From: an uncultured bacterium
GTDB taxonomy: Bacteria; Bacillota; Clostridia; Oscillospirales; Oscillospiraceae
Assembly: GCA_947643715.1 (NCBI GenBank)
Contig: CANRXB010000010.1
Location: 1 to 64,000, forward strand
DNA length: 64,000 nucleotides
Direction of reading: 5' to 3'
The notes beneath the pieces were generated by a model, which saw only the letters and a program-made list of their open reading frames with translations, searched no databases and was not told where the DNA came from. Shown piece by piece: positions 18,461 through 26,381 of the stretch (the first letter of the stretch is position 1; each line of letters begins with the position of its first letter). The translations under genes and the position numbers were made by a program.

Positions 18461-19209
18461 CCAAGCGGATCATCCCATGCCTGGATGTAAAAGACGGTCG
18501 AGTGGTGAAGGGCGTCAATTTTTTGAATATCAGGGATGCAGGCGATCCGGTCGAACTGGCCAAACACTACTCGGACCAGGGAGCGGACGAGATCGTTTTT
18601 TTAGACATCACGGCTACCAGCGACGATCGGGATACCGTAGCGGATGTAGTGGAGCGTACTGCCGCTCAAGTGTTCGTACCGTTGACGGTGGGCGGTGGCA
18701 TACGCACCTTGGATGACTTCCAACGGCTTCTCCGAGCCGGGGCAGACAAGATTTCTATCAATTCCGCTGCTGTAAAGGATAAGACCTTGATATCACGTGC
18801 AGCAACACGGTTTGGATCTCAGTGTGTGGTATTGGCCGTAGATGCCCGCCACCGCGCAGAGGGCGGATACGAGGTAGTCGTGGCCGGAGGGCGCATCCCG
18901 ACTGGAATCGACGTGTTGGAGTGGGTCCGTCGTGGTCAGGAGCTTGGAGCCGGAGAGATCCTGCTCACCTCTATGGATGCAGATGGTACGAAGTGCGGCT
19001 TTGATATCGAGATGACTCGAGCGGTGACGCAGGCTGTCTCCATCCCTGTGATTGCGTCCGGAGGCTGCGGTGCATTGGGGCATTTTTCCCAAGTCATTGA
19101 GGCGACGGGCTGTGATGCAGCGCTTGCCGCCTCTTTGTTCCATTTTGGAGAGCTGACGGTCCCCCAAGTGAAGGAACATTTACGTGAGCAGGGCATCCCT
19201 GTGAGATGA
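18454..19209 (+). CDS. hisF: Imidazole glycerol phosphate synthase, cyclase subunit
   Basis: TIM-barrel cyclase that uses HisH-derived ammonia to make IGP and AICAR. The 251 residues begin [19 protein letters not shown] with the catalytic Asp in CLDV, followed by [24 protein letters not shown] and the second catalytic Asp in [14 protein letters not shown]. The start overlaps the P-loop gene, so hisF follows an unusual neighbour; normally it directly follows hisA. Confidence 0.97.
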   Translation: MLAKRIIPCLDVKDGRVVKGVNFLNIRDAGDPVELAKHYSDQGADEIVFLDITATSDDRDTVADVVERTAAQVFVPLTVGGGIRTLDDFQRLLRAGADKISINSAAVKDKTLISRAATRFGSQCVVLAVDARHRAEGGYEVVVAGGRIPTGIDVLEWVRRGQELGAGEILLTSMDADGTKCGFDIEMTRAVTQAVSIPVIASGGCGALGHFSQVIEATGCDAALAASLFHFGELTVPQVKEHLREQGIPVR

Positions 19210-19262
19210 GCAGCAGATCTCTTGGTGGGGCAGTGGAGCAGTTGAAGGAGGGACATGTTTCG

Positions 19263-19583
19263 ATGTCTGATTTGGAGCGGCTTTTCCAAAAAGGAACTCT
19301 CATCCCTGTCGTGATCCAGGATGCTGAAAGCAGGGAAGTGCTCATGCTGGGGTTCACGAACAAAGATGCAGTAGAGCGCACGATCGAGACCAAGACAGCT
19401 TGGTTCTGGAGCCGCAGCCGGCAAAAGCTGTGGAACAAGGGAGAGACCAGCGGCAACTTCCTCCATGTCAAAGAGGTATATGCCGACTGTGATGCGGACA
19501 GTCTGCTTTATATCTGCGTACCGGATGGTCCTACCTGTCACACTGGAGCGCGTAGTTGCTTTTTTGATCGGATCGAGTTATAA
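19263..19583 (+). CDS. hisI: Phosphoribosyl-AMP cyclohydrolase
   Basis: Opens the adenine ring of PR-AMP (third step). The 106-residue monofunctional protein carries [12 protein letters not shown], the W-rich [17 protein letters not shown], and the metal-binding DCDADSLLY with [11 protein letters not shown]. The ATG at 19263 follows AAGGAGG; an in-frame ATG at 19206 that overlaps the hisF stop would add 19 residues not typical for the family. HisI and HisE are separate genes here, not fused. Confidence 0.94.
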   Translation: MSDLERLFQKGTLIPVVIQDAESREVLMLGFTNKDAVERTIETKTAWFWSRSRQKLWNKGETSGNFLHVKEVYADCDADSLLYICVPDGPTCHTGARSCFFDRIEL

Positions 19584-19615
19584 TGGTCCTCAGGAAACTC
19601 TGGGAGGGATATGTG

Positions 19616-19942
19616 ATGGATGAGACGTTGGAAGCACTGTACAAAGTGGTGCTGGATCGAAGATCGGCTCCGCAGGAGGGGTCGTATACCTGTTACCTGT
19701 TCGCCCAGGGACTGGATAAGATCCTGAAAAAAGTAGGAGAGGAGTGCACCGAGACCATCATCGCAGCTAAAAATGATTCTCCCGCCGATACTGTGGGGGA
19801 GATCTCTGACTTGATCTATCATCTGATGGTCATGATGGTAGAAAAGGGCATCCCATTGGAAGATGTATTGGCCGAGTTGGATCGACGCGCAAAAAAAATC
19901 GGAAACTTGAAGCACATGAAACAAGTGGATAAGGAGAGTTGA
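19616..19942 (+). CDS. hisE: Phosphoribosyl-ATP pyrophosphatase
   Basis: MazG-like all-alpha pyrophosphatase converting PR-ATP to PR-AMP (second step). The 108 residues contain SYTCYLFAQGLDKILKKVGE, EECTETIIAAKN and DLIYHLMVMM, the metal- and substrate-binding core. The ATG at 19616 follows GGAGGG. It lies 32 bases after hisI and is the last his gene of the operon. Confidence 0.94.
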   Translation: MDETLEALYKVVLDRRSAPQEGSYTCYLFAQGLDKILKKVGEECTETIIAAKNDSPADTVGEISDLIYHLMVMMVEKGIPLEDVLAELDRRAKKIGNLKHMKQVDKES

Positions 19943-19944
19943 GC

Positions 19945-20667
19945 ATGGAAGAACGAAATGTCAACCGATTTGACTTCGACAGTGATTATGCCCGAGCCGG
20001 CCTGACGCTGAACCAGTATGTGACCCAAACGTTCGGCTGGATGTTCATGGGATTGATGATCACGTTCCTGTTGGCGGCAGCACTGGCGCTGACCAGTATC
20101 GTGTATTACCTCTTCATGATCCCGTATATCATGCCGATCCTGCTCATTGCAGAGTTGGTAGTGGTGTTGGTGATGTCTACCGGGATCCTGGAACGGTCGG
20201 TAGGCGTTACACGGACTTTGTTCGCAGTGTACTCTATCCTCAATGGCATAGTGTTTTCCGTGTATTTCGTGGCCTATGATGTGATCAATCTGATCTTCAT
20301 CTTTGGCTTGACCGCCCTGTTCTTCGGCGCATTCGCTCTTTATGGACGCTTCACCAAGACCGACCTGTCCAAGCTGCGTCCGCTGCTCATTGGCGGACTG
20401 ATCTTTCTGGTCATTGCGAATCTGATCACGATGTTCATCGATCTGACCAGTATGGAACGTGTGATCTGTATGGTCGGCATCGTCGTTTTCCTGTGCTTCA
20501 CCGCCTTCGACGTCCAAAAGATCAAGGCGAACTATGAGTATTTCAATGGCAACGAGGAGATGCTGCAAAAAGCGTCCATCTATTCGGCTCTCCAGCTCTA
20601 CTTGGATTTCATCAACCTCTTTCTCTATTTGCTGCGCTTCCTTGGCAGAAGCAGGAGCAGCAGGTGA
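19945..20667 (+). CDS. BAX inhibitor-1 / YccA family membrane protein
   Basis: Bacterial member of the BI-1 family of seven-helix membrane proteins, related to pH-gated calcium-leak channels such as YetJ. The 240-residue protein has a short polar N-terminus, seven hydrophobic segments and the family landmarks LNGIVFS and FTAFDVQKIK near the C-terminus, ending in a basic tail. It starts 2 bases after hisE with AAGGAG. It is therefore probably read through from the his operon, although its function is unrelated as far as can be seen. Confidence 0.88.
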   Translation: MEERNVNRFDFDSDYARAGLTLNQYVTQTFGWMFMGLMITFLLAAALALTSIVYYLFMIPYIMPILLIAELVVVLVMSTGILERSVGVTRTLFAVYSILNGIVFSVYFVAYDVINLIFIFGLTALFFGAFALYGRFTKTDLSKLRPLLIGGLIFLVIANLITMFIDLTSMERVICMVGIVVFLCFTAFDVQKIKANYEYFNGNEEMLQKASIYSALQLYLDFINLFLYLLRFLGRSRSSR

Positions 20668-20751
20668 GTGGATAGTACGAAGGGCCTTTGATCGGGTAGT
20701 GTCTTGAGGCTTCGGCTGGTAGCATCAGGCCAAGGTAGGATTGGAAGTGAA

Positions 20752-20797
20752 AAGCACATCATATCCAGCTTCATAACTGGATATGATGTGCTTCTTT
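20752..20797 (+). terminator. Terminator of his operon / BI-1 gene
   Basis: A 17-bp perfect stem (20752-20768 with 20777-20793) around an 8-base loop, followed by CTTT. The near-perfect symmetry may also allow it to act on the opposite strand. Confidence 0.8.
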
Positions 20798-20821
20798 CCG
20801 TGGATGGACGCACTCACTTCC

Positions 20822-20860
20822 AAAAAATTCGGAGCAAACGTCATATCGCTTGCTCCGAAT
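20822..20860 (-). terminator. Terminator of tRNA-Gly
   Basis: On the minus strand, ATTCGGAGCAA pairs with TTGCTCCGAAT and is followed by a run of six T residues, directly downstream of the tRNA 3' end. Confidence 0.85.
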
Positions 20861-20934
20861 TGGAGCGGGTGAGGGGAATCGAACCCCCGTGTTCAGCTTG
20901 GGAAGCTGACATTCTGCCATTGAACTACACCCGC
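20861..20934 (-). tRNA. tRNA-Gly (anticodon CCC)
   Basis: A 74-base cloverleaf read on the minus strand: acceptor GCGGGTG pairs with CACCCGC, discriminator T and encoded CCA at the 3' end, D-arm with AATGGCAGA, anticodon loop TTCCCAA flanked by TCAGC/GCTGA, T-arm with GGTTCGATTCC. The anticodon CCC reads GGG glycine codons. Confidence 0.96.
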
Positions 20935-20943
20935 GTTTTCTTC

Positions 20944-20972
20944 ATTATAGCAGACCTAGCAAAAAAAAGCAA
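20944..20972 (-). promoter_or_regulatory. Promoter of tRNA-Gly
   Basis: Minus-strand TTGCTT (20967-20972), 17-base spacer, TATAAT (20944-20949) with a TGC extended -10, about 10 bases before the tRNA 5' end. Confidence 0.75.
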
Positions 20973-21031
20973 GCATTTTTTTGCAAAGTGATTTACAGGA
21001 TATGGAATTTGGTTTTTTCACAAAAACCACT

Positions 21032-21060
21032 TTACAAATCAAGGGATTATTGCTATAATA
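21032..21060 (+). promoter_or_regulatory. Promoter of the 26-residue peptide unit
   Basis: TTTACA, a 17-base spacer and TATAAT preceded by TGC (extended -10), ending near 21060. It is one of the strongest-looking promoters in the window and leads into the small reading frame at 21090. Confidence 0.7.
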
Positions 21061-21089
21061 CACAATAAGAAGAATGAGGAGGTGATGGT

Positions 21090-21170
21090 ATGAAGATGTT
21101 TCGTTCTGCGCCCGTTGATATCGACGAGCTGATCTTTGCCGGAGAAACTACTGTTCCCAGCGACCGCTGA
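21090..21170 (+). CDS. Putative 26-residue peptide of unknown function
   Basis: A short reading frame with every element of a dedicated gene: a strong promoter 30 bases upstream, AGGAGGTGAT ribosome site, ATG, 26 codons, TGA, and a terminator hairpin with T-run about 33 bases after the stop. The peptide starts MKMFRSAPVDIDELIFAG and is acidic in the middle, with no cysteine and no membrane segment. No family is recognised. It could be a small functional protein or a leader peptide, but no downstream gene lies in the same transcript before the terminator, which argues against a leader. Confidence 0.6.
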   Translation: MKMFRSAPVDIDELIFAGETTVPSDR

Positions 21171-21202
21171 GCACGCAGGGTCTCAATGGATAAGATTGAA
21201 CT

Positions 21203-21231
21203 CGTCCCCTTTGTGGGGCGTTTTTATTTTT
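21203..21231 (+). terminator. Terminator after the 26-residue peptide
   Basis: Stem CGTCCCC/GGGGCG with a short loop followed by TTTTTATTTTT. It closes the small transcription unit. Confidence 0.8.
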
Positions 21232-21270
21232 AGTCGTAATGCAGACCAATGGAAAGTCTCGTCGATCTTG

Positions 21271-21312
21271 AGGAACGGCATGGTTTCGGCCATACCGTTC
21301 CTTGCTTTTCTT
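21271..21312 (+). terminator. Second hairpin downstream of the peptide unit
   Basis: AGGAACGGCATGG pairs with CCATACCGTTCCT (one mismatch) around TTTCGG, followed by TGCTTTTCTT. It is likely a backup terminator. The rest of 21171-21473 holds this pair of hairpins and a sporulation-type promoter, with no further gene seen. Confidence 0.5.
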
Positions 21313-21413
21313 ATCCGCTCCCGAGGTAGAAGGATCGCGATACGGATCGTTTTGATTTGAGTGCTACGATGATGCTCGCCGCTTTTTCGTGCCGATCCGC
21401 ATTTTGGTGGTTT

Positions 21414-21442
21414 GCATAAAATCCTACTCTTGGACATACAGT
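21414..21442 (+). promoter_or_regulatory. SigE-like promoter of spoIVFA-like gene
   Basis: GCATAAA (21414-21420), 14-base gap, CATACAGT (21435-21442), 32 bases before the GTG start. This fits the mother-cell sigma-E pattern (ATA-type -35, CATACAnT -10) known from Bacillus subtilis, where the spoIVF operon is sigma-E dependent. Confidence 0.5.
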
Positions 21443-21473
21443 AATCCAGATCGTATGAACAGGAGGGATAGCT

Positions 21474-22475
21474 GTGGACGGTGTATCCAGACGCGGGGTG
21501 GCGAACAGAGGGCGTAGGCCCATCCAGAGGACGAAACGCGCCCCCCGGAGCAGTGGAAGGGAGGAGGACCGACGCAGGCTCATCCAGTTGGTGGCCAGTT
21601 TTGCGCTATTCTTGTTAGTTTACATTGGAAGAGGCGTGTTTCCAGGCCAACTGGAGGCATGGAGGGAAGCAGCGGCGGCAAATGTCGATTTCAAAGCGGC
21701 GTTCCAGCAGTTCAGTACCGATCTGTCACAAGGAAAGCCCATGCAAAGTGCGATTGAGACACTATGTTTCATGTTATTGGGTGGAGAGCTGGAAGAACGA
21801 CCTCCATACATCCCACTGGATGAGAAGCCGCAAGCTTTGGTCCTGTTGAGTCAGACCCCGAACGGAGGTCTGGATTATTTGAGGGAGCATGGCATTTTGG
21901 CTGGAACGAGTTTTTCTCAAAAAGAGGACGAGCGATCGGATGCAGAGCAAACACCTACCCAGCCCGATTCTCCCATGCCAGAAGAGACTCAGCCTGTCGT
22001 GGTGACAGCGGTGGCCCAGGCCTATACCGATGACGGCATCGAACTGCCGAGAAATGTGAGCATGGCTTTTTATGAGCTGGGTCTGAGCGAGACCGCTGTC
22101 CCTGTAGCCGGCACTGCGACATCAGGTTTTGGTTATCGAGACAGTCCGATCAACGGCAAACACGAGTTCCATCTCGCATTGGACATCGGTGCAGCAGAAG
22201 GGACGGAGATCGGCGCTTTTGCCTCGGGAGTGGTGGAGTATATTGGAGAGAGCGATGAATTCGGCAATTATCTGAAAATCCGGCACGAGAACAACGTCAG
22301 CAGCTTTTATGCTCATTGCAGTAAACTGCTGGTGCATAAAGGAGACGAGGTGTCCTGTGGCCAGACCGTTGCCCTGGTCGGGCACACAGGTAACGCCACT
22401 GGCCCACACCTCCACTTGACCATAGAAAAAGACAATATCCGATTGGACCCGGCGTACTATGTGGAGCTGCCATGA
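21474..22475 (+). CDS. M23-domain membrane protein, SpoIVFA-like
   Basis: A 333-residue protein with a basic N-terminus, one membrane segment at about 36-55, an acidic/proline-rich linker (roughly 150-175) and a C-terminal LytM/M23 domain. The zinc-type motifs HLALD and the final PHLHL are present, with YAHCSK between, so the peptidase site looks intact. The next gene is an M50 protease. This pair matches the spoIVFA-spoIVFB arrangement, where SpoIVFA tethers and inhibits the pro-sigma-K protease in the forespore outer membrane. Start is GTG with AGGAGGG upstream. A general cell-wall peptidase is the alternative reading. Confidence 0.75.
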   Translation: MDGVSRRGVANRGRRPIQRTKRAPRSSGREEDRRRLIQLVASFALFLLVYIGRGVFPGQLEAWREAAAANVDFKAAFQQFSTDLSQGKPMQSAIETLCFMLLGGELEERPPYIPLDEKPQALVLLSQTPNGGLDYLREHGILAGTSFSQKEDERSDAEQTPTQPDSPMPEETQPVVVTAVAQAYTDDGIELPRNVSMAFYELGLSETAVPVAGTATSGFGYRDSPINGKHEFHLALDIGAAEGTEIGAFASGVVEYIGESDEFGNYLKIRHENNVSSFYAHCSKLLVHKGDEVSCGQTVALVGHTGNATGPHLHLTIEKDNIRLDPAYYVELP

Positions 22476-22485
22476 CCGGCCTCGA

Positions 22486-23049
22486 ATGGAGGCGAGCCCG
22501 GGCTTTTTCCTGTTGCTGGGGATATCATTTTGGCTGGATGAAGGAGTTGGGCTGTTACCTTGGGGGCTGCTGGCCTGCGTGCTCCATGAACTGGGCCATA
22601 TGGTTGCCGCAACAGTCATGGGCGGGCGGGTAGAGGCATTGTCTTTGACGGTGGTCGGAGCGGAGCTTCGTATCGATTACCGTGCGCCGCTGACCTATCT
22701 CCAAGACAGTTTGGTGGCCCTGGCTGGACCAGCAACCAATCTGCTTTGGGGCATAGCCGCTTTGGCCCTGCACCTGGAATTGGCGGCAATGCTCACCCTG
22801 GCGATCGGGGCGTTCAATCTGCTGCCGATCTCTCCATTGGATGGTGGCCGGGTCGTCCATGGCCTGTTAGCCAACCGATTGGATCCTGATTGGGCGGACC
22901 GGGTGATGACGGTCATGTCTGGCTGTCTCGTGGGGATCTTGGTCGGTGTGGGAGCGGTGGCCGCGATCCATTACGCCAACATAACACTTTTGCTCACTGC
23001 TCTTTGGTTGCTGGCAGGTATGTTCCACCAAGGACGAGACTCGATATGA
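22486..23049 (+). CDS. M50 intramembrane metalloprotease, SpoIVFB-like
   Basis: A 187-residue site-2 protease with zinc motif HELGH at residues 34-38, a membrane segment with [11 protein letters not shown], and the third ligand motif ISPLDGGR. In Bacillus subtilis the equivalent SpoIVFB cleaves pro-sigma-K in the mother cell. The neighbour upstream is the M23 protein expected as its regulator. The start is uncertain: a GTG at 22459 overlapping the upstream gene would add 9 residues, and no clear ribosome site precedes either, suggesting translational coupling. It lacks the PDZ domain of RseP. Confidence 0.8.
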   Translation: MEASPGFFLLLGISFWLDEGVGLLPWGLLACVLHELGHMVAATVMGGRVEALSLTVVGAELRIDYRAPLTYLQDSLVALAGPATNLLWGIAALALHLELAAMLTLAIGAFNLLPISPLDGGRVVHGLLANRLDPDWADRVMTVMSGCLVGILVGVGAVAAIHYANITLLLTALWLLAGMFHQGRDSI

Positions 23050-23078
23050 AAAAGTATCCGACATTATGGAAAAAACTC

Positions 23079-23107
23079 TTGCATATCAGTACGAACTGTG
23101 ATAGGAT
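23079..23107 (+). promoter_or_regulatory. Promoter of rplS
   Basis: TTGCAT (23079-23084), 17-base spacer, TAGGAT (23102-23107), leaving a leader of about 75 bases before rplS. Confidence 0.5.
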
Positions 23108-23189
23108 ACAAAAGTATCAAATAGGGTGGTCCTCTGCGCGGCTGGACAGGCTGACGCAAGAACGCCTGAAACTAGGAGGAAAACATCAA

Positions 23190-23531
23190 ATGGAACTGCT
23201 AAAGCAATTCAGCGAGAAGTACATGAAAGCGGAAGTCCCTTCCGTCAGCGTTGGCGACACGGTCCGGGTCCATATCCGGGTCAAGGAAGGTAACCGTGAA
23301 CGTATCCAGGTGTTCGAGGGCACGGTCATCGCTAAGAAGCATGGCGGTGTGGAGGAGAGCTTCACCGTGCGGCGTATCTCCTACGGTGTCGGTGTGGAAA
23401 AGGTGTTCCCGCTGCACGCGCCCACGATCGAGAAAGTTGAGACCATCCGTCGGGGCAAGGTCCGTCGGGCCAAGCTGTATTACCTGCGCGATCGTGTGGG
23501 CAAGGCAGCCAAGGTCAAAGAGGACCTGTAA
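23190..23531 (+). CDS. rplS: 50S ribosomal protein L19
   Basis: Large-subunit protein at the 30S-50S interface. The 113-residue product has the typical [53 protein letters not shown] and [21 protein letters not shown] lies 9 bases before the ATG. It is followed by a strong terminator, so it appears to be monocistronic, with rbgA starting a separate unit or read through. Confidence 0.97.
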   Translation: MELLKQFSEKYMKAEVPSVSVGDTVRVHIRVKEGNRERIQVFEGTVIAKKHGGVEESFTVRRISYGVGVEKVFPLHAPTIEKVETIRRGKVRRAKLYYLRDRVGKAAKVKEDL

Positions 23532-23541
23532 ACTGCGTGAT

Positions 23542-23572
23542 AAAAAAGGAGCGGGTGACCGCTCCTTTTTTA
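23542..23572 (+). terminator. Terminator of rplS
   Basis: AAAAAAGGAGCGG-GTGA-CCGCTCCTTTTTT, a textbook rho-independent terminator. Confidence 0.92.
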
Positions 23573-23613
23573 TTACGCAGGGATCGCAGACCACACGGAA
23601 GGAGGCCGTTTCA

Positions 23614-24468
23614 ATGAATATCCAGTGGTATCCAGGGCATATGACCAAGACTCGCCGGCAGATGGAGGCAGATGTGAGATCGGTGGACCTGGTGGCAGAG
23701 ATCGTGGACGCACGCATCCCCATTTCCAGCCGAAATCCAGACATTGACACGATAGTAGGCGACCGGCCTAGGCTCATCATCTTCAATCGGATCGATCTGT
23801 CTGACCCCGCCATGAACACACGATGGATCGCTTGGTTCAAAAGGAAGGGCTACGGAACATTGGAGACGGACGCCAAGTCTGGCAAAGGGGTCGGCCGATT
23901 CTCTGATGCGGCCAGAGCGGTCCTCAAGGACAAGCTAGCCATATGGCAGGCCAAAGGGCAGATAGGACGTCCGATTCGTACCATGGTGGTAGGAGTGCCC
24001 AATGTAGGTAAATCCACCTTCATCAACAAGGTAGCTCATCGGAAATCAGCAAAAGCCAGTGACCGTCCTGGTGTCACCCGCGGAAAACAATGGGTGAGCG
24101 TAGATACCGGGCTGGAATTGCTGGATACGCCGGGCATCCTTTGGCCAAGATTCGAAGATGTGACTACGGGGCTTCATCTGGCTTTCACGGGGGCTGTAAA
24201 AGATGAGGTGACCGATATGGAGGAGCTGGCCTGTGCCTTGTTGGAGCTATTACAAGAGCGGTATCCCCAAGCGCTGGAAGATCGATACAAACTGTCCGAC
24301 CTGGCCGATCTCCAAGGTTGGGAACTGCTGGAGCGGTGCGCGAAGAAGCGTGGGATGCTGATCTCCGGCGGTGAGGCGGATACGGAGCGGATGGCGAAAG
24401 TACTTCTGGATGAATTCAGAGGCGGTAAGTTAGGACGCTTTACATTGGAAGTTCCGGAAGAGATCTAG
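23614..24468 (+). CDS. rbgA: Ribosome biogenesis GTPase RbgA (YlqF)
   Basis: Circularly permuted GTPase needed for late 50S assembly. In the 284 residues the G4 motif FNRID comes before the P-loop GVPNVGKST, then GVTRGKQ (G2) and LLDTPG (G3), the order that defines the permuted class. The N-terminal NIQWYPGHMTKTRRQM is diagnostic. GGAGG precedes the ATG. Its place next to rplS and rnhB is conserved in Firmicutes. Confidence 0.96.
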   Translation: MNIQWYPGHMTKTRRQMEADVRSVDLVAEIVDARIPISSRNPDIDTIVGDRPRLIIFNRIDLSDPAMNTRWIAWFKRKGYGTLETDAKSGKGVGRFSDAARAVLKDKLAIWQAKGQIGRPIRTMVVGVPNVGKSTFINKVAHRKSAKASDRPGVTRGKQWVSVDTGLELLDTPGILWPRFEDVTTGLHLAFTGAVKDEVTDMEELACALLELLQERYPQALEDRYKLSDLADLQGWELLERCAKKRGMLISGGEADTERMAKVLLDEFRGGKLGRFTLEVPEEI

Positions 24469-24487
24469 AGAGAAGGGGAGAGGCGTC

Positions 24488-25093
24488 ATGCCTGACTGGG
24501 AGCTGGAGCGAGCAGCTATGGCACAAGGATCCGCTGTCATATGCGGATGTGACGAGGCGGGGGCTGGTCCTTTGGCTGGCCGTGTGTATGCCGGAGCGGT
24601 CATCCTGCGGGAAGGGGCAGACCTGCCAGGTATCGATGATTCCAAAAGGCTAACGGAGAAACAACGGGAAGCCTTATACGACCAGATCATCGACCGGGCT
24701 GTCGCATGGTCAGTGGCTTGGCTGGAGCCCCAGGAGATCGATGAGATCGACATACTCAACAGCCGCATAAAGGCTATGCAGTGTGCCATCGATACACTAG
24801 GGACGAAAGTAGACTTCGCGCTCATCGACGGGAACAGAGACCATGGCAGCCGGTATGCGATCGTTACGCCGCATCAGCTAGTCGTAAAGGGAGATAGCTT
24901 GTCTATATCGATCGCAGCGGCCTCGATCTTGGCCAAGGTCAGCCGAGATCGGCATATGAAAGAGATGTCTGTGCTCTATCCTGGATATGGCTTTGAACAG
25001 CATAAAGGATACCCTACCAAACGCCATTATGAACTGCTGCGGGAATTGGGGCCATGTCCCATACACCGCCGCAGCTTCCTGAAAAAGCTGTGA
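24488..25093 (+). CDS. rnhB: Ribonuclease HII
   Basis: Removes ribonucleotides misincorporated in DNA and RNA of RNA-DNA hybrids. The 201-residue protein has the active-site CGCDEAGAGPLAG, a DDSK-like DSKRLTEKQR, and AAASILAKVSRD with the conserved acidic and basic residues. The start follows an A/G-rich ribosome site 19 bases after rbgA. The end overlaps the next gene. Confidence 0.96.
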   Translation: MPDWELERAAMAQGSAVICGCDEAGAGPLAGRVYAGAVILREGADLPGIDDSKRLTEKQREALYDQIIDRAVAWSVAWLEPQEIDEIDILNSRIKAMQCAIDTLGTKVDFALIDGNRDHGSRYAIVTPHQLVVKGDSLSISIAAASILAKVSRDRHMKEMSVLYPGYGFEQHKGYPTKRHYELLRELGPCPIHRRSFLKKL

Positions 25094-25461
25094 GCGGCGG
25101 GAGCAAAGCCAGGCTGCTGGGTCAGTGGGGCGAGATGCAGGTTGCGGAGGACCTGCGCCGGAGGGGATGGACCATTGTGGCCACTAATTTTCGCTGCCGG
25201 ATGGGTGAATTGGATATCGTAGCTGAGAACGAAGCATTTTTGATATTCGTAGAGGTCAAACTAAGGAAGGATGGGCGGTCCGGTGCGCCGCGAGAGGCCG
25301 TCACTTGGGCCAAACAGCAAAAGCTCCGGGCGGCGGCACAGTCTTATCTGATAGAGTGTCCTACAACGCTACAGCCTCGGTTCGATGTGGCAGAAGTGTA
25401 TGCCCCTCATGGTATCGAAACATCGAGGCCGGACATACACTACATCGAGAACGCTTTTTGA
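25054..25461 (+). CDS. YraN family (UPF0102) nuclease-fold protein
   Basis: Conserved protein with a restriction-endonuclease-like fold, often adjacent to rnhB. Seen: GQWGEMQVAEDLRRRGW, the acidic GELDIVAEN and FVEVKLR (the E-x-K motif). No experimentally settled role for the family is known to me. The reading frame from ATG 25054 overlaps rnhB by 40 bases (135 residues). A GTG at 25090 overlapping the rnhB stop would give 123 residues, closer to the family length, so the exact start is open. Confidence 0.88.
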   Translation: MSHTPPQLPEKAVSGGSKARLLGQWGEMQVAEDLRRRGWTIVATNFRCRMGELDIVAENEAFLIFVEVKLRKDGRSGAPREAVTWAKQQKLRAAAQSYLIECPTTLQPRFDVAEVYAPHGIETSRPDIHYIENAF

Positions 25462-25472
25462 GGGGGACATCT

Positions 25473-26381
25473 ATGGGACCGATCTCTGTATTCGACGCTC
25501 ATTGCGATACTATCTCACGTTGTTGGGATGCAAAAGAGGGGTTGGCGCATAATACTGGCAGTTTGTCGTTGGACCGAGTGACCAGCTTTGAGCGATATTG
25601 CCAACTATTTGCCCTGTGGACCGCAAAGGACGATCCAACTGCATACCAAACTCTTTTGAGTTTCTTCCAAGAAGAGATGGGCCGCAATTCGGACAGGATC
25701 GTTCAATGCCGTACCGCCTCCGAAGCAGCGCGAGCGGTTCGTCAAGGAAAGACGGCCGCATTCCTGTCGATAGAAGGGGCAGAAATGATTGGCTGCGATC
25801 CAACTCGATTGGAGCAGGCGGCAGCGGACGGTGTGGTGGCCATCAACCTGACCTGGAATCGCGCCAACGCGCTGTCGGGAACTCATAAAGATGAGCCGAA
25901 TCGGGGATTATCTCCAATCGGGCGTCGGTTCGTGGCCAAAATGGAAGAGCTCCGTATCTTGGTAGACGTGTCCCACTTGTCTGAAACAGGCTTTTGGGAC
26001 GTGGTCGAGATGGCCTCTCGACCTATCATAGCCAGCCACTCTGATGTAAAATCTGTGTGGGATCACACAAGGAACTTGACGGATGGACAAATAACTGCGA
26101 TAATAGAGAATCAAGGCGTGATCGGTTTGAACTTCTACGCGGAGTTCATAGGGGGGAGCCGGGACCTGGACATGGTGCGGGCCCACCTGGACCATGTGCT
26201 GGAATTGGGAGGCGCGGCCAGTGTGGCTTTGGGGGGCGATTGGGACGGCGGCGACACCATCGCCGCACTGCCCGCTATCGACAGTCTTCCTCGGCTCTAT
26301 GAGCACCTTTTGCGTCATGGGTACAAAGAAACGGTCGTCCAAGACCTGTTTTACAACAATTTAATGAGAGTAGTGAGATGA
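25473..26381 (+). CDS. Membrane dipeptidase-type peptidase (family M19)
   Basis: Zinc-dependent dipeptidase of the amidohydrolase superfamily. Seen over 302 residues: FDAHCDTISR with the first two ligands, the bridging Glu in LSIEGAEMIG, LTWNRANALSGT, DVSHLSETGFWDV and ASHSD with His ligands, and GGDWDGGDT. No signal peptide is visible, so it is probably cytoplasmic. AGGGGGA precedes the ATG. A longer frame from 25305 lies over yraN and is not used. Substrate is unknown. Confidence 0.9.
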   Translation: MGPISVFDAHCDTISRCWDAKEGLAHNTGSLSLDRVTSFERYCQLFALWTAKDDPTAYQTLLSFFQEEMGRNSDRIVQCRTASEAARAVRQGKTAAFLSIEGAEMIGCDPTRLEQAAADGVVAINLTWNRANALSGTHKDEPNRGLSPIGRRFVAKMEELRILVDVSHLSETGFWDVVEMASRPIIASHSDVKSVWDHTRNLTDGQITAIIENQGVIGLNFYAEFIGGSRDLDMVRAHLDHVLELGGAASVALGGDWDGGDTIAALPAIDSLPRLYEHLLRHGYKETVVQDLFYNNLMRVVR

